This document shows, piece by piece, positions 1 through 8,224 of a stretch of DNA of 35,410 nucleotides. This DNA is from an uncultured Lachnospiraceae bacterium. Lineage in GTDB: Bacteria > Bacillota > Clostridia > Lachnospirales > Lachnospiraceae. The translations under genes and the position numbers were made by a program. Numbering within the stretch: the first letter of the stretch is position 1; every line of letters starts with the position of its first letter. The notes under the pieces were generated by a model. That model saw only the letters and a list, made by a program, of their open reading frames with translations, did not search any database and had not been told where the DNA came from. The stretch covers positions 1-35,410 of the forward strand of contig CANQIW010000003.1 of the NCBI GenBank assembly GCA_947624055.1. Reading direction: 5' to 3'.

Positions 1-212
1 ATCCCTACTCCGTCTCCTGTCTTTCCCTCGGCGTCTTTGCCAGCTCTGTGTTCAAGATTTTCTACAATACTGAGTGCATTCTCTACTGTCTGGTGAGTCT
101 TGATCCCTTTGATATTGACGACCGCGCCGATGCCGCAGTTGTCGTGCTCAAACTCTGGCCGATACAGCCCGGGACTCACGCAGGCAGGATTGGAATCCTT
201 TCTTACTTCCAT
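1..212 (-). CDS. gltB: Glutamate synthase large subunit, N-terminal fragment
   Basis: Only the first 70 codons are in the window; the gene runs off the left edge. The translation contains EHDNCGIGAVVNIKG followed by NALSIVENLEHRAG, the start of the class II glutamine amidotransferase domain of glutamate synthase. The catalytic cysteine would be Cys26, so about 25 residues would be removed to expose it, as is known for this family. The enzyme uses the glutamine amide to make glutamate from 2-oxoglutarate in the cytoplasm. The start is an ATG at 212 with an AGGAGG ribosome binding site upstream. A promoter and a folded leader precede it. Family assignment is firm for such a short fragment because the motif is distinctive; the rest of the protein cannot be judged. 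Confidence 0.85.
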   Translation of the reverse strand, partial: MEVRKDSNPACVSPGLYRPEFEHDNCGIGAVVNIKGIKTHQTVENALSIVENLEHRAGKDAEGKTGDGVG

Positions 213-244
213 CCTGGCTCCTCCTGTCCACTATGATAGGCTCA

Positions 245-315
245 AACAGCAGAAATCCCTGTCTGCTGTTGATCGTACGGATGCGGGCACTTCTCCTGCT
301 GTCTGCAGGCTGCCC
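245..315 (-). promoter_or_regulatory. Folded leader of gltB with competing hairpins
   Basis: The minus-strand leader has two hairpins. The first pairs GGGCA with TGCCC (285-315) around an inner CCTGC/GCAGG stem (295-309). The second is a perfect 9-bp stem AACAGCAGA/TCTGCTGTT (245-270) with an 8-nt loop. The word ACAGCAG occurs in both hairpins, so the 3' arm of the second could pair with either copy. No U-run follows, so it is not an ordinary terminator. It resembles no riboswitch I can name; a role in control of gltB is inference. Confidence 0.4.
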
Positions 316-339
316 TGATGCGCCCTGTACGCTATGGCT

Positions 340-368
340 ACTATACACCCATTTCCCGCATCTGTAAA
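340..368 (-). promoter_or_regulatory. Promoter for gltB
   Basis: On the minus strand, TTTACA (363-368) and TATAGT (340-345) are separated by 17 bp, a good match to a housekeeping sigma promoter. Transcription would begin near 333, giving a leader of about 120 nt before the gltB start. The stretch from 369 to 499 is very AT-rich and shows no gene. Confidence 0.6.
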
Positions 369-467
369 TAAAAACTTTTTGTATAATTATCTGATAATTT
401 GATTTTTATTATTTTTCATTTATATTTTCTGTCTATTTTCAGTATTATCTTATGTCTGACACGATCT

Positions 468-489
468 GAAAACAATTACAAGTGTTTTC
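468..489 (-). terminator. Weak hairpin after the CPBP protease gene
   Basis: Ten bases beyond the stop codon, a 7-bp stem GAAAACA/TGTTTTC with an 8-nt loop is present on the minus strand. It lacks a following U-run, so termination here is uncertain. Confidence 0.25.
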
Positions 490-499
490 TTCTCTTCTC

Positions 500-1261
500 T
501 CAAAGCCAAATCTGCAAAAAAATCGCTGTCAGATTGCTTCCCATATGGAATAGTACGGGGAAAATGAACAATTTCCCATGCTCGTATACGAGTGCAAGCA
601 CGACTGCCATCGGAAACGCGAAGATCATCTGGATCGGATTCCCGTGATACACCGCAAACAGAAGCGCAGACAGAACGACCGCCGCCCACACAGGGAACAT
701 CCGCCGCATTCTGCGGTACGTAAGCCCCCGGAAGATCAGCTCCTCCGCGACCGGCGCCGCGATCCCAAGCCCGACAATCTGCAGGAGAAGGTTTGCCGCC
801 AGCAGCTGTTCCTGCGTCTGGTTGGAAAAATGAGCCTGGATATGGAGCAGATTCAAAATGCCGCTCCAGGCAACGTTGAGCGCACCTCCGCCGATAAAAC
901 AGGCTGCGCCGAACAGGAGCATATGCCGCTTCGCTCCTCTTGTCAGCCCTTCCATCGACCCGGCCATATCGCCCGATGCTCTGTCTTTTTTCCCGACCAC
1001 AGAGCGCGTCCCCTGCACAGATGCCGGCTCGAACACAGAGCCCCCGCCAGACGCGCAAGCTATCCTTTCGTCCCTCCGATACATCCGCGCCGCGATCGGA
1101 AGTACGAGAAGATTCCCGGCCAGAACGGCAAGCGTCGCGTTGTATTCCAGCCCATACCGATCCGCGCACACGCGAAACAGAAAGACCGCTGCCAGCGCGG
1201 TCGCCTGATGCAAAAGCACCGGTGTCAGAAGTGAAATGATTTTCCGAAGCTCCGCCCGCAT
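500..1261 (-). CDS. CPBP-family intramembrane metalloprotease
   Basis: A 253-aa multi-pass membrane protein with the CPBP (CAAX protease/bacteriocin-processing) signature near its end. The EELIFRGL motif carries the paired glutamates and arginine, FAVYHGN carries the first histidine, and the final helix contains FHMGSN with a second histidine. These residues form the active site in the Rce1/CPBP family. The N-terminal third has hydrophobic segments beginning near residues 10 and 35, with a less conserved, partly hydrophilic stretch around residues 65-110. The start ATG at 1261 has a GGGGAGGA ribosome binding site. It has its own promoter, so it is probably monocistronic. In other bacteria such proteins take part in bacteriocin self-immunity, prenyl-protein processing or signalling; the substrate here is unknown. 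Confidence 0.85.
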   Translation of the reverse strand: MRAELRKIISLLTPVLLHQATALAAVFLFRVCADRYGLEYNATLAVLAGNLLVLPIAARMYRRDERIACASGGGSVFEPASVQGTRSVVGKKDRASGDMAGSMEGLTRGAKRHMLLFGAACFIGGGALNVAWSGILNLLHIQAHFSNQTQEQLLAANLLLQIVGLGIAAPVAEELIFRGLTYRRMRRMFPVWAAVVLSALLFAVYHGNPIQMIFAFPMAVVLALVYEHGKLFIFPVLFHMGSNLTAIFLQIWL

Positions 1262-1308
1262 ATCTTCCTCCCCTGTCTCTGTCTTTCCTGCATAAATGCA
1301 TCAGCCCA

Positions 1309-1337
1309 ATTGTATCAGATGCATGCACCTGATGCAA
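1309..1337 (-). promoter_or_regulatory. Promoter of the CPBP gene with a palindrome in the spacer
   Basis: TTGCAT (1332-1337) and TACAAT (1309-1314) are exactly 17 bp apart on the minus strand. The spacer (1315-1331, plus one base) is a near-perfect palindrome, TCAGATGCATGCACCTGA on the plus strand with one mismatched pair. A wider perfect repeat, TGCATCAG (1298-1305) and CTGATGCA (1329-1336), overlaps it. The geometry suggests an operator for an unidentified repressor or activator. Confidence 0.6.
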
Positions 1338-1408
1338 CCGGGCCGATTCCTGTCACCTTGCGGCTTTTCTTCTGTTATTTTTCTGTTATAACAAGGGATT
1401 TTCCTGTG

Positions 1409-2581
1409 CTACTGGTTTCCCTTGATCACCGGGATATCCGCGGAGACAATACTCCACGCTCCCTGCCGATATGCCATCACGAACGTCGCCGTATTGTCGC
1501 CGGCTGTCTGCCTTCGCTCCAGCTCCCGGCTCTCGGCTTCGCCATCCTGCGTATCCTCTCCATCCGCGGTTCCGTCCTCCGGCGTCTCCTCTGCGGCGAC
1601 AGCGACGTCTTCGCTCACCAGATAATGATATCCGAGCGTCAGCTGCACTGTGACTGCTCCGTCCTCGCCCTCTGTGAATACAGGCATGCCATAGGACGTC
1701 ACAAATTTCGAAACCGCAACACTCTGAAACGTACGATTCTTTTTGTGGAATTTGTTGCCCTGCTTCTTCACAAACTGCTCCGCCTGCTCCATACAGGCTT
1801 CGAACAGCTCAAGTCCTTCTGTTTTTTCCTTTGCCGCAGCCGCATAGAGCTGCTTGAGCGCCGAAATTCCGAGCTCCATGCACTCACTCTGTGCGGATTT
1901 TTTCAAGCTCATCTGCGCGCTGTAATCCTGATTTCCTTCATTTGTGTCCAGCGTCGTATTCACAGATTCAAGCGCCGGATGGCGGATAACAAGGCTTTTC
2001 TTCCCCGGAAGCATGCTTGGAATCCTGTAGCAGTCAAGTGAATACGGGACATTGTCGCGCACGATCCACGAGGTATCCGCCGGCTGAGTATCCAGATATA
2101 CCTGAGCGCCTGCCGGAACCGTGATCTCAAGATTCTTTACCATACAATGACCGGACAATATCCGCCACTGGTCAAAAACTCCGAATGCTGCTTTCGCCTG
2201 TTTTTTCGCCGTAAGCTCCTCCGTAAGCTGCACCTTGTCCTCGGCATCTTTGAACTCCACATGAAAATCCACGTACTCGCTGCCGTTGTTATCCGTACGG
2301 CTTCCCGTCTCTTCAAGCGTGTAGCTCGAGTTGAGGCTGTACTGTCTGCCCTCCAGCGCCGCAGTGTACTCTGCCTCGTCCATCGTGATACCCTCTGACT
2401 GATCCAGCAGCGCAAACGCCTTATCACTGTCGTTCTCAATCAACGCAGTCAGATACTGATTCATGATGTATCCCGGCTCGCTGCGCTGATAGCTCCTCCA
2501 GCCTATCGCCGCTCCGGCTGCCGCCGCAATGAACAGAAGCAGCAGGATTATTTTTAAGAGAATTCTGGTAAATGCTTTCAT
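1409..2581 (-). CDS. TcaA-like membrane-anchored envelope protein
   Basis: A 390-aa protein with one N-terminal membrane anchor (about residues 5-27) and an extracytoplasmic remainder. Residues from about 35 (EPGYIMNQYLTALIEND) look like the NTF2-like fold of TcaA-type proteins. The next part has PAGAQVYLD and SMLPGKKSLVIRHP, which resemble the second TcaA repeat, in which a short hairpin is followed by a PG-turn. A Glu/Asp-rich insertion (about residues 335-362) interrupts the C-terminal domain. Unlike many relatives it has no N-terminal zinc ribbon. It is the last gene of the kinase operon, 14 bp after the YARHG gene. TcaA proteins act in wall and envelope stress in staphylococci; the role here is inferred only from that similarity and the operon. 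Confidence 0.6.
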   Translation of the reverse strand: MKAFTRILLKIILLLLFIAAAAGAAIGWRSYQRSEPGYIMNQYLTALIENDSDKAFALLDQSEGITMDEAEYTAALEGRQYSLNSSYTLEETGSRTDNNGSEYVDFHVEFKDAEDKVQLTEELTAKKQAKAAFGVFDQWRILSGHCMVKNLEITVPAGAQVYLDTQPADTSWIVRDNVPYSLDCYRIPSMLPGKKSLVIRHPALESVNTTLDTNEGNQDYSAQMSLKKSAQSECMELGISALKQLYAAAAKEKTEGLELFEACMEQAEQFVKKQGNKFHKKNRTFQSVAVSKFVTSYGMPVFTEGEDGAVTVQLTLGYHYLVSEDVAVAAEETPEDGTADGEDTQDGEAESRELERRQTAGDNTATFVMAYRQGAWSIVSADIPVIKGNQ

Positions 2582-2595
2582 GTCCTGCCCCTCCT

Positions 2596-3504
2596 TTAAT
2601 ATCCGCCCAGCGCGGCTTCATAGTTCATGATGACGTTGAGGTTTGCCTCCTCATAGTCATTCAGGTAATCGAACATGTTCGCATCGAATTCTTCCGGCGA
2701 GTACATCGGAACATACCACGACTTCTGGCTGAAGTAATCGATCAGATCCTGCGAGACAAAGATCCGCCCATGCAGGGCAAAAATCTCATTCCGAATCAGG
2801 CGGAGCGTCGCAAGATCGTAATTGTAAAGCTCCTCCTCTCCTATATAGCGGCTGCTGATCCCCCAGAGGATCACATCGTCCGGAGTCGTCGCCGTACTGT
2901 CGACGATGATGTCAGAGCTGCCTCCGCCCCCACCGTCATAAGAATACCCGCCATTCCCGGGATCCTGTATCTCAATCGCCTGTCCTCCGGAGCCATCCCC
3001 ATAGCTGCCGTCCGAATAGCCGCCATCGTAGGAACCGTCGTCATAGCCATAAGAGCTGCCGTCATCGTAGGAGCCGTCCCCCTCATAGGAACCATCGTCT
3101 CCACTGTAGCTGTCACCCTCATATGAGTCATCTCCGGACATACCGCCTGCGGCGTCGCCCTCCTGTCCGTCGTCAGCAGAGGCCTCTGATTCACCTTCCG
3201 CGTCCCCGTCCTCTTTCTTCTTTTGCTGCGGCGCCTCAGACTCCACTCCTTTGATCACATTGCCGGAAGCAGTCACCGTAAACGGATCCGTCTCAAACGT
3301 GCGGTCATCTCCCGTCTCCGGAGCCAGCGTCTCCGCTGTATCTGTCTGCAGAAGCTGCTGCGTCTCCGGCTCGTCCTCACGCAGCATTGAGAGCAGATCC
3401 CTCGTCATGACGGCATCCGCAGTGAAATAAGACGCTCCTGCCGCTAACAGGCAGCCGACAATAAAGCCACTGTTTCGCTTCAGTACATTTCTCTTCTTAT
3501 TCAT
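2596..3504 (-). CDS. YARHG-domain membrane-anchored protein with Gly/Ser/Tyr/Asp-rich linker
   Basis: A 302-aa protein with a single membrane anchor near residues 12-32, an acidic stretch, and then a low-complexity linker (about residues 125-200) made of short GSY/DDGSYDGG-type units. The last 85 residues form a YARHG domain: LRLIRNEIFALHGRIF, then a DYFSQKSWY segment and a closing LNDYEEANLNVIMNYE. This domain is known from extracellular proteins of Gram-positive bacteria and is thought to bind or modify the cell wall; no enzyme activity is established. The gene is 63 bp after the large surface protein and 14 bp before the TcaA-like gene, so all three are probably co-transcribed. The domain call is confident; the function is not. 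Confidence 0.8.
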   Translation of the reverse strand: MNKKRNVLKRNSGFIVGCLLAAGASYFTADAVMTRDLLSMLREDEPETQQLLQTDTAETLAPETGDDRTFETDPFTVTASGNVIKGVESEAPQQKKKEDGDAEGESEASADDGQEGDAAGGMSGDDSYEGDSYSGDDGSYEGDGSYDDGSSYGYDDGSYDGGYSDGSYGDGSGGQAIEIQDPGNGGYSYDGGGGGSSDIIVDSTATTPDDVILWGISSRYIGEEELYNYDLATLRLIRNEIFALHGRIFVSQDLIDYFSQKSWYVPMYSPEEFDANMFDYLNDYEEANLNVIMNYEAALGGY

Positions 3505-3567
3505 TGTTTATACTCACCCCTTCATCGGGCATCATATCATAACTGTCGAAAAATGTCCATGAAAAGT

Positions 3568-6321
3568 CTACTTTTTCTTACGGATAATGGGCAGAACATA
3601 GGCCGCAGCCGTTGTCGCCAGCATCAGAAATCCCAGTATCAGAAGCACGATTCCTTCCTTCTTTTCCCGCTTCGTCCTGCTTCCCTCAGGTACTGCCTTC
3701 GTCGCTATCCCAGCCGCGCGCGCAGTCTTTTCTTCCGTTCTCATCTCTGCCTCCTCTGTCGTTTCCTTTTGTCCTCCATCCGCCCTGTCGCTTCGCATAT
3801 CCATCAGCTTTTCCTGCGCACTTGGTCTGACCTTCGCATAAACCGGCACCTGTTTTGTCTTTTTGGAGATATAGACCGGAATTTCATCTGTCCAGAATTC
3901 GTTTCCGGCCATATCGCACAGATACGCCTGCAGCGTCTGCCAGTCTCCGGATGCCTCCAGCGGAATTTCCAGCGTCTCGTCCGAGAGCTGTCCGGACTTC
4001 CTCTCCAAAAGCAGTTCGCTGTCGAGATACACCTGCACCGTTTTCAGATCCATGTTATCGTACGCCGTGAGATACGCGGTAAGTGATTCCGCCTCATAGA
4101 TCTGTCGTTCAATCCCCGTCAGAGTACAACCAGGAGCCGTCCAGTCCAGAACGAAGCTTACCTTCTTCTCCTGCATTCCGGTATCGCTTTTGTTCTCTGC
4201 AGCATCCTCAGAGGAGAGAAGAAGTTCATAGACTCCTTCTTTTGAAAAATAATCCGCCGGGACTGTATAGCGATACTGCTTCCAGGAGTCTTTGCTTCCC
4301 TGCATCGCAACCTGATAATCCTGTCCTCTTTTCAGTTCTTCAAGAACGCCGTCCCTCCTGCAGAAAATTCTGGATTCCCCCACGTAGTCAATATTCGTCT
4401 CATAGAACGTCACATCCTCCGCCTTCGTAAGATAACGCTGCTGCAGACTCTGTTTCGTGGATTGGGCAAGCTCATACACCGATCCAAAGCGGTTAACGGA
4501 AAATTCTATTTCCCTTGCCGCGGCATTTCCCGCCATGTCCTCTGCCTGCACACTGAGATGATATATGTCATCGTATTCGCGCTGTTTCGGAATATCAAGA
4601 TATTCTGCCCGCGCGCCCTCTGCCGACTCCTGCCGACTCTTGATCGCCGGCGTCCTGTTTTCATTCACTCCAGCAAGTTCAATCTTCATGGAATCCTTCT
4701 TATAATTGACATCCTTCACAGCGACACGGATCCGTACCGTCCCGGAATTAGCCGTCTGATCCGCAACGCCCTCAATCGAAACCTCCGGCGGCCTGCGGTC
4801 AATGCAGACAGGGCTGCTCTTCGCAAACGCCAGATTCCCCACCTGATCCTCTGTACGGACAAATACCTGAAAAACACCTTCCTCGCGGATCGTGATCCTG
4901 TCTCCGTTCTGGCATGCCGTCCATGCCGCATTTTCCGGACTCCCCTGAATCTCTCCGTCCTGACTGCAGGGCAGGATCGTATACGACGCCGTTTTCAGCC
5001 CGCTTTTCCCGTCCGGCTCTATCGCCAAAGATATCTCTGCAGACTGTGGCGCATAGCAGAGCCCGTTCTCAAGCAGCCCGCTGATCGTTATTTCCGCCTC
5101 CGGCGCCTCTCCGTCCACGAAATATTCCTCCTGAACGATCTCAGATTCCTTCAGAACCCTGCCGTCCCCGTCTACGCTCCGCAAGCTGAACGTCAGGATC
5201 CCATCCTCCCTTACTTCCTTTTTCCCGGAGCCCTCACTGTAACCGCCTGCCTCCGTCGTACATATGTAAAGGCCGGTGCCGGCACGAATCCACAAGCGGT
5301 CGTCCGGATCCCGATACCATGCGCCCTGATCTCCGACTATCTCATAGTGCTCGCCTCTTCGGATCTTCTCCGGCTTTTTTTCTGTCTCCGGAACAGGTTC
5401 CGTCTCCGGCGTCGGTTCGTTTTCTGTGGCGGGCTCTGTCTCCGGCGCCGGCTCGCTCTCTGCCGGCTGTGTACCTTCCGGGATTGGTTCCGTCTCCAGC
5501 GCCGGCTCGCTTTCCACTGGCTGCATACCTTCTGGAATCGGCTCTGTCTCCGGCGCCGGCTCGCTCTCTGTCGGCTGTGTTCCTTCTGGGATCGGCTCCG
5601 TCTCCGGCGCAGGCTCACTCTCTGTCGGCTGTGTTTCTTCTGTGACAGTCTCCGTCTCCAGCGTCGGCTCACTCTCTGTCGGCTGTGTACCTTCCGGGAT
5701 CGGTTCCGTCTCCGGCGCCGGCTCGCTCTCTGTTGGCTGTGTTTCCTCCGGGATCGGTTCCGTCTCCAGCGTCTGCTCACTTTCCGCTGGCTGCACACCT
5801 TCCGGGATCGGCTCCGTCTCCGGTGATGTCTCACTCTCCGGCGCTGGCTCACTCTCTGTCGGCTGTGTTTCTTCTGTGGCAGTCTCCGTCTCCGGCGCCG
5901 GCTCGCTCTCTGTCGGCTGTGTTCCTTCCGGGATCGGCTCCGGCGCCGACTCACTCTCCGATTCACTCTCGCTCTCTGTCTCGCTTTCGCTCTCCGACTC
6001 GCTTTCACTTTCCGACTGCGGCGTCTGTTCCTCCCCGTTCGTGCTCCCTCCGAAACTTGCCTCCCCGCCTGCATTTTCTCCGACATTCAATCCCATATCC
6101 GTCTCTGCTCCGGCAGCCAGTGCGGATCCTCGTTCAAAGGCCAAAATGCCTCCTCCCATACCGGCGGTTCCGACCGCCAGCGCGCAAAGCACGACTGCAA
6201 GGCTGCGCGCCAGATATTTCCTGTAATATTCCTTTTTCTTGTATGCAAGCTTTCTCCTGTAATCGTTTCTTCTCTCATCCTTGTTCTTTCTCTTTCTTGC
6301 CAAATTCATTTCCCCTTTCAT
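3568..6321 (-). CDS. Large membrane-tethered surface protein with ESE/TQP repeats and Ig-like domains
   Basis: A 917-aa protein with a very basic cytoplasmic N-terminus, a membrane segment (about residues 38-62), a Ser-Glu dipeptide run (about residues 103-130), and then nine copies of an 18-residue unit of the type TQPTESEPAPETEPIPEG. Three Ig-like beta domains follow, each opening near a (V/I/L)D-x(2-3)-P sequence. A second membrane segment near the end (GIVLLILGFLMLATTAAAYV) is followed by RKKK, so both termini are probably cytoplasmic and the centre is exposed. There is no LPXTG motif. The first ATG (6321) lies inside the upstream kinase gene, a 47-bp overlap; the ATG four codons later (6309) has AAAGGGG just before it and is an alternative start. 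The Ser/Thr/Glu-rich stalk and the neighbouring kinase suggest, but do not show, a kinase-substrate link. Confidence 0.75.
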   Translation of the reverse strand: MKGEMNLARKRKNKDERRNDYRRKLAYKKKEYYRKYLARSLAVVLCALAVGTAGMGGGILAFERGSALAAGAETDMGLNVGENAGGEASFGGSTNGEEQTPQSESESESESESETESESESESESAPEPIPEGTQPTESEPAPETETATEETQPTESEPAPESETSPETEPIPEGVQPAESEQTLETEPIPEETQPTESEPAPETEPIPEGTQPTESEPTLETETVTEETQPTESEPAPETEPIPEGTQPTESEPAPETEPIPEGMQPVESEPALETEPIPEGTQPAESEPAPETEPATENEPTPETEPVPETEKKPEKIRRGEHYEIVGDQGAWYRDPDDRLWIRAGTGLYICTTEAGGYSEGSGKKEVREDGILTFSLRSVDGDGRVLKESEIVQEEYFVDGEAPEAEITISGLLENGLCYAPQSAEISLAIEPDGKSGLKTASYTILPCSQDGEIQGSPENAAWTACQNGDRITIREEGVFQVFVRTEDQVGNLAFAKSSPVCIDRRPPEVSIEGVADQTANSGTVRIRVAVKDVNYKKDSMKIELAGVNENRTPAIKSRQESAEGARAEYLDIPKQREYDDIYHLSVQAEDMAGNAAAREIEFSVNRFGSVYELAQSTKQSLQQRYLTKAEDVTFYETNIDYVGESRIFCRRDGVLEELKRGQDYQVAMQGSKDSWKQYRYTVPADYFSKEGVYELLLSSEDAAENKSDTGMQEKKVSFVLDWTAPGCTLTGIERQIYEAESLTAYLTAYDNMDLKTVQVYLDSELLLERKSGQLSDETLEIPLEASGDWQTLQAYLCDMAGNEFWTDEIPVYISKKTKQVPVYAKVRPSAQEKLMDMRSDRADGGQKETTEEAEMRTEEKTARAAGIATKAVPEGSRTKREKKEGIVLLILGFLMLATTAAAYVLPIIRKKK
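5410..5935 (-). repeat. 54-bp tandem repeat coding for an 18-aa acidic stalk unit
   Basis: About nine in-frame units code for TQPTESEPAPETEPIPEG-type repeats. Several units are close to identical in DNA, for example around 5570-5600, 5680-5720 and 5925-5940. Copy number is likely to vary between strains by slippage or recombination without breaking the frame. Confidence 0.8.
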
Positions 6322-8044
6322 TTTCTGTCAATCGTTCCAACGTCTCCCATGCTGCCCGATACTGCTCCCAGCACGTTCCCACAACCTGCTCCGCTTCCGG
6401 AGTGCCGCTCAGGAACTGCTCGACCGACAGCATCGTTTTCTCCATTTGTTCTATGCTCACTCCTTCTTTCTTCAATTCGGACGCCTGCATGATCAGAACG
6501 GACAGCAGCTCCTGCATGACCTCACACTGTACTCTGACAGCCTCCCGTCTCAGACTGTCCAACCGCCAGAGTCTTTCCAGATCCTCCCAGTAGACTTTGG
6601 GCTTCACCGCCTCGCCTCCTTCCGGATTCTGCTTCCCGAGCGTTTCATAATAGCCCCCGATCTTCCTGTGAATTCTCGCGGATTCCAGCCATGCTGCGGA
6701 TTTCTCCTGCTTTTCCTGCCATGCAAGCGCGCGTCCAAACCAGTTCGCGGCAGCGCTCCTTCCGCCGGCTTCTTCGTAAAAATACCAGTACATGATGCCG
6801 ATACGATATGCCAGCTCTCCATACACGGCAGCCTGATCCTCCAGCAATTCCTCCTCTGTCGCATCCATTTCAGGCGGCACGGAAAACATCAGTTTTTTCA
6901 GCGCTGCCTCCTCTTCCGGGCTGAAGACATAATCCGCTCCGATACGCTCAAGCAGCTTTTCACACCACGCTCCGTCCTTTGGACACAGTCCGATCGCCTG
7001 CTCATAACACGAGACAGCCTGTTCAAAACCCAATCCGTCCGCCTGTTCCAGAAGCGCGTCATAATCGCGCTGTGTCTGCGCCTCCATCGCCGCAGCTGAG
7101 TCATTTCCCCGAAGATTCACGGACGCAAAAGCCGTCGCCGCAAGCAGGAAAAGAATCGCCGCGCTGCTCCTGCATAACTTTTTTCGTGTGAGATACCTTT
7201 TCTCCGCTCTCAGCACACTGTGGTACAGCGTCAGCGTATCCGAAAAACGTTTCTCCCGATCCTCCTGCATACATCGCCGGATCAGGGATACTTCCTCCCT
7301 TCTCCGCCAGACTGGTTCCATGTCCTGTTTCCTGTGCTCACAGCCGCGCGTCCTATCCCCGAATTTTCGGTTTTTCTTCTGTATTCCGTCTTGCTTCCCC
7401 GGCACGGAACCGTAGAGGCAATAGTAGAGTACGGCGCCAAACCCGTAAAAATCCGCCCTTGCGTCCGGCTCTGCGTCAGGTTTCCACTGCTCCGGCGCGG
7501 CAAACCCAGGCGTCCCGAAGCAAGACGACGTTCCCTCCTTCGTATCCGCACGGACAGCCGCTCCAAAGTCAATCAAGACAACGCTGCCATCCGGCCGGAT
7601 CATGACGTTGGACGGTTTGATGTCCAGATGAAGCACAGGCGGTTTTCTGGTATGCAGATAGACAAGAGCCTCCGCGAGCTGGCGTGCGATCGAAAAAAAA
7701 CGTGTCGTCCCGATCCTTTCCTGTCCGCGCAGTTCAGACAGCGTCCTTCCCCTGATGAATTCCATGATAATCCAGAGATCTCCCTGTTCCTCCAGCACAT
7801 CATAGACCTGCGGCAGTGCCGGATGTCTCAGGCGCTTCATCATACTCAGTTCATGTCTGCGCCGCCCGGGCACGTCTGCTTTCAGCAATTTCGCGGCCCG
7901 CAGCTGCTCCGTCGGTTCGTGCCGTACCAGATAAATCGTCCCGTCCCCACCGTGACCCAATCTTTTTATGATACGATAATTGCGGCCGATTCGGCGTCCG
8001 GCCTCCTGTAATCCCTCCTCCGCCAGACATACTCCTCCTCTCAT
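6275..8044 (-). CDS. Transmembrane eukaryotic-type Ser/Thr protein kinase
   Basis: A 589-aa protein from the ATG at 8044. Residues 23-270 form a Hanks-type kinase: glycine loop GHGGDG (30-35), Lys52 in RAAKLLK, helix-C Glu65, HLDIKPSN (139-146), DFG (159-161) and APE (183-185). The usual HRD arginine is leucine, so it is a non-RD kinase. A single membrane segment lies near residues 290-312, so the kinase domain is cytoplasmic and the roughly 275-residue helical C-terminal part is outside. There are no PASTA repeats, unlike PrkC/StkP. The frame stays open up to 8200, but that stretch holds the promoter-proximal inverted repeat and the ATG at 8200 has no ribosome binding site, so I prefer 8044. 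Even there the site is weak, and a GAGGAGGAG run lies just inside the gene. It is first in an operon of four envelope genes. Confidence 0.85.
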   Translation of the reverse strand: MRGGVCLAEEGLQEAGRRIGRNYRIIKRLGHGGDGTIYLVRHEPTEQLRAAKLLKADVPGRRRHELSMMKRLRHPALPQVYDVLEEQGDLWIIMEFIRGRTLSELRGQERIGTTRFFSIARQLAEALVYLHTRKPPVLHLDIKPSNVMIRPDGSVVLIDFGAAVRADTKEGTSSCFGTPGFAAPEQWKPDAEPDARADFYGFGAVLYYCLYGSVPGKQDGIQKKNRKFGDRTRGCEHRKQDMEPVWRRREEVSLIRRCMQEDREKRFSDTLTLYHSVLRAEKRYLTRKKLCRSSAAILFLLAATAFASVNLRGNDSAAAMEAQTQRDYDALLEQADGLGFEQAVSCYEQAIGLCPKDGAWCEKLLERIGADYVFSPEEEAALKKLMFSVPPEMDATEEELLEDQAAVYGELAYRIGIMYWYFYEEAGGRSAAANWFGRALAWQEKQEKSAAWLESARIHRKIGGYYETLGKQNPEGGEAVKPKVYWEDLERLWRLDSLRREAVRVQCEVMQELLSVLIMQASELKKEGVSIEQMEKTMLSVEQFLSGTPEAEQVVGTCWEQYRAAWETLERLTENERGNEFGKKEKEQG

Positions 8045-8171
8045 TGCGATTTCACATCTCTGCTGCGCCGCGAGAGCGACAGCCTTCTCTCTTGTAAAAA
8101 TGGACTCTGGGCGAATCGCCCGGACAGGAAATCGGCTCCCTGCGAAGCCGTTCCTGTGTAGATAAAAAGAT

Positions 8172-8209
8172 AAGACGCATATTATAGCCTGACTTAACAT
8201 GCGTCTTAA
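8172..8209 (-). promoter_or_regulatory. Inverted repeat around a second -10 box, upstream of the kinase
   Basis: The arms AAGACGCAT and ATGCGTCTT (8172-8180 and 8199-8207) are a perfect 9-bp inverted repeat with an 18-bp centre. The centre holds a perfect TATAAT (8181-8186), which sits 17 bp from TTAAGA (8204-8209), a weak -35. In RNA made from the stronger promoter upstream, the same repeat would fold into a hairpin followed by TCTTTTTATC. It is therefore either an operator on a second promoter or a leader attenuator; the sequence cannot decide. Confidence 0.5.
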
Positions 8210-8224
8210 ATAATATGTGATTAC

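Noticed and set aside
450-1337. A 295-codon minus-strand frame overlapping the CPBP gene
   Set aside because: The overlapping frame holds the conserved EELIFRGL and HMGSN motifs and a good ribosome binding site; the longer frame is Arg/Gly-rich and spans the promoter.
4462-6226. Plus-strand frames with regular Ser/Gly or Leu/Arg repeats
   Set aside because: They are reflections of the 54-bp repeat in the minus-strand surface protein gene, not independent repeat proteins.
8045-8200. N-terminal extension of the kinase to the ATG at 8200
   Set aside because: No ribosome binding site; the stretch contains a perfect TATAAT inside an inverted repeat and lies directly at the transcription start of the strong promoter.
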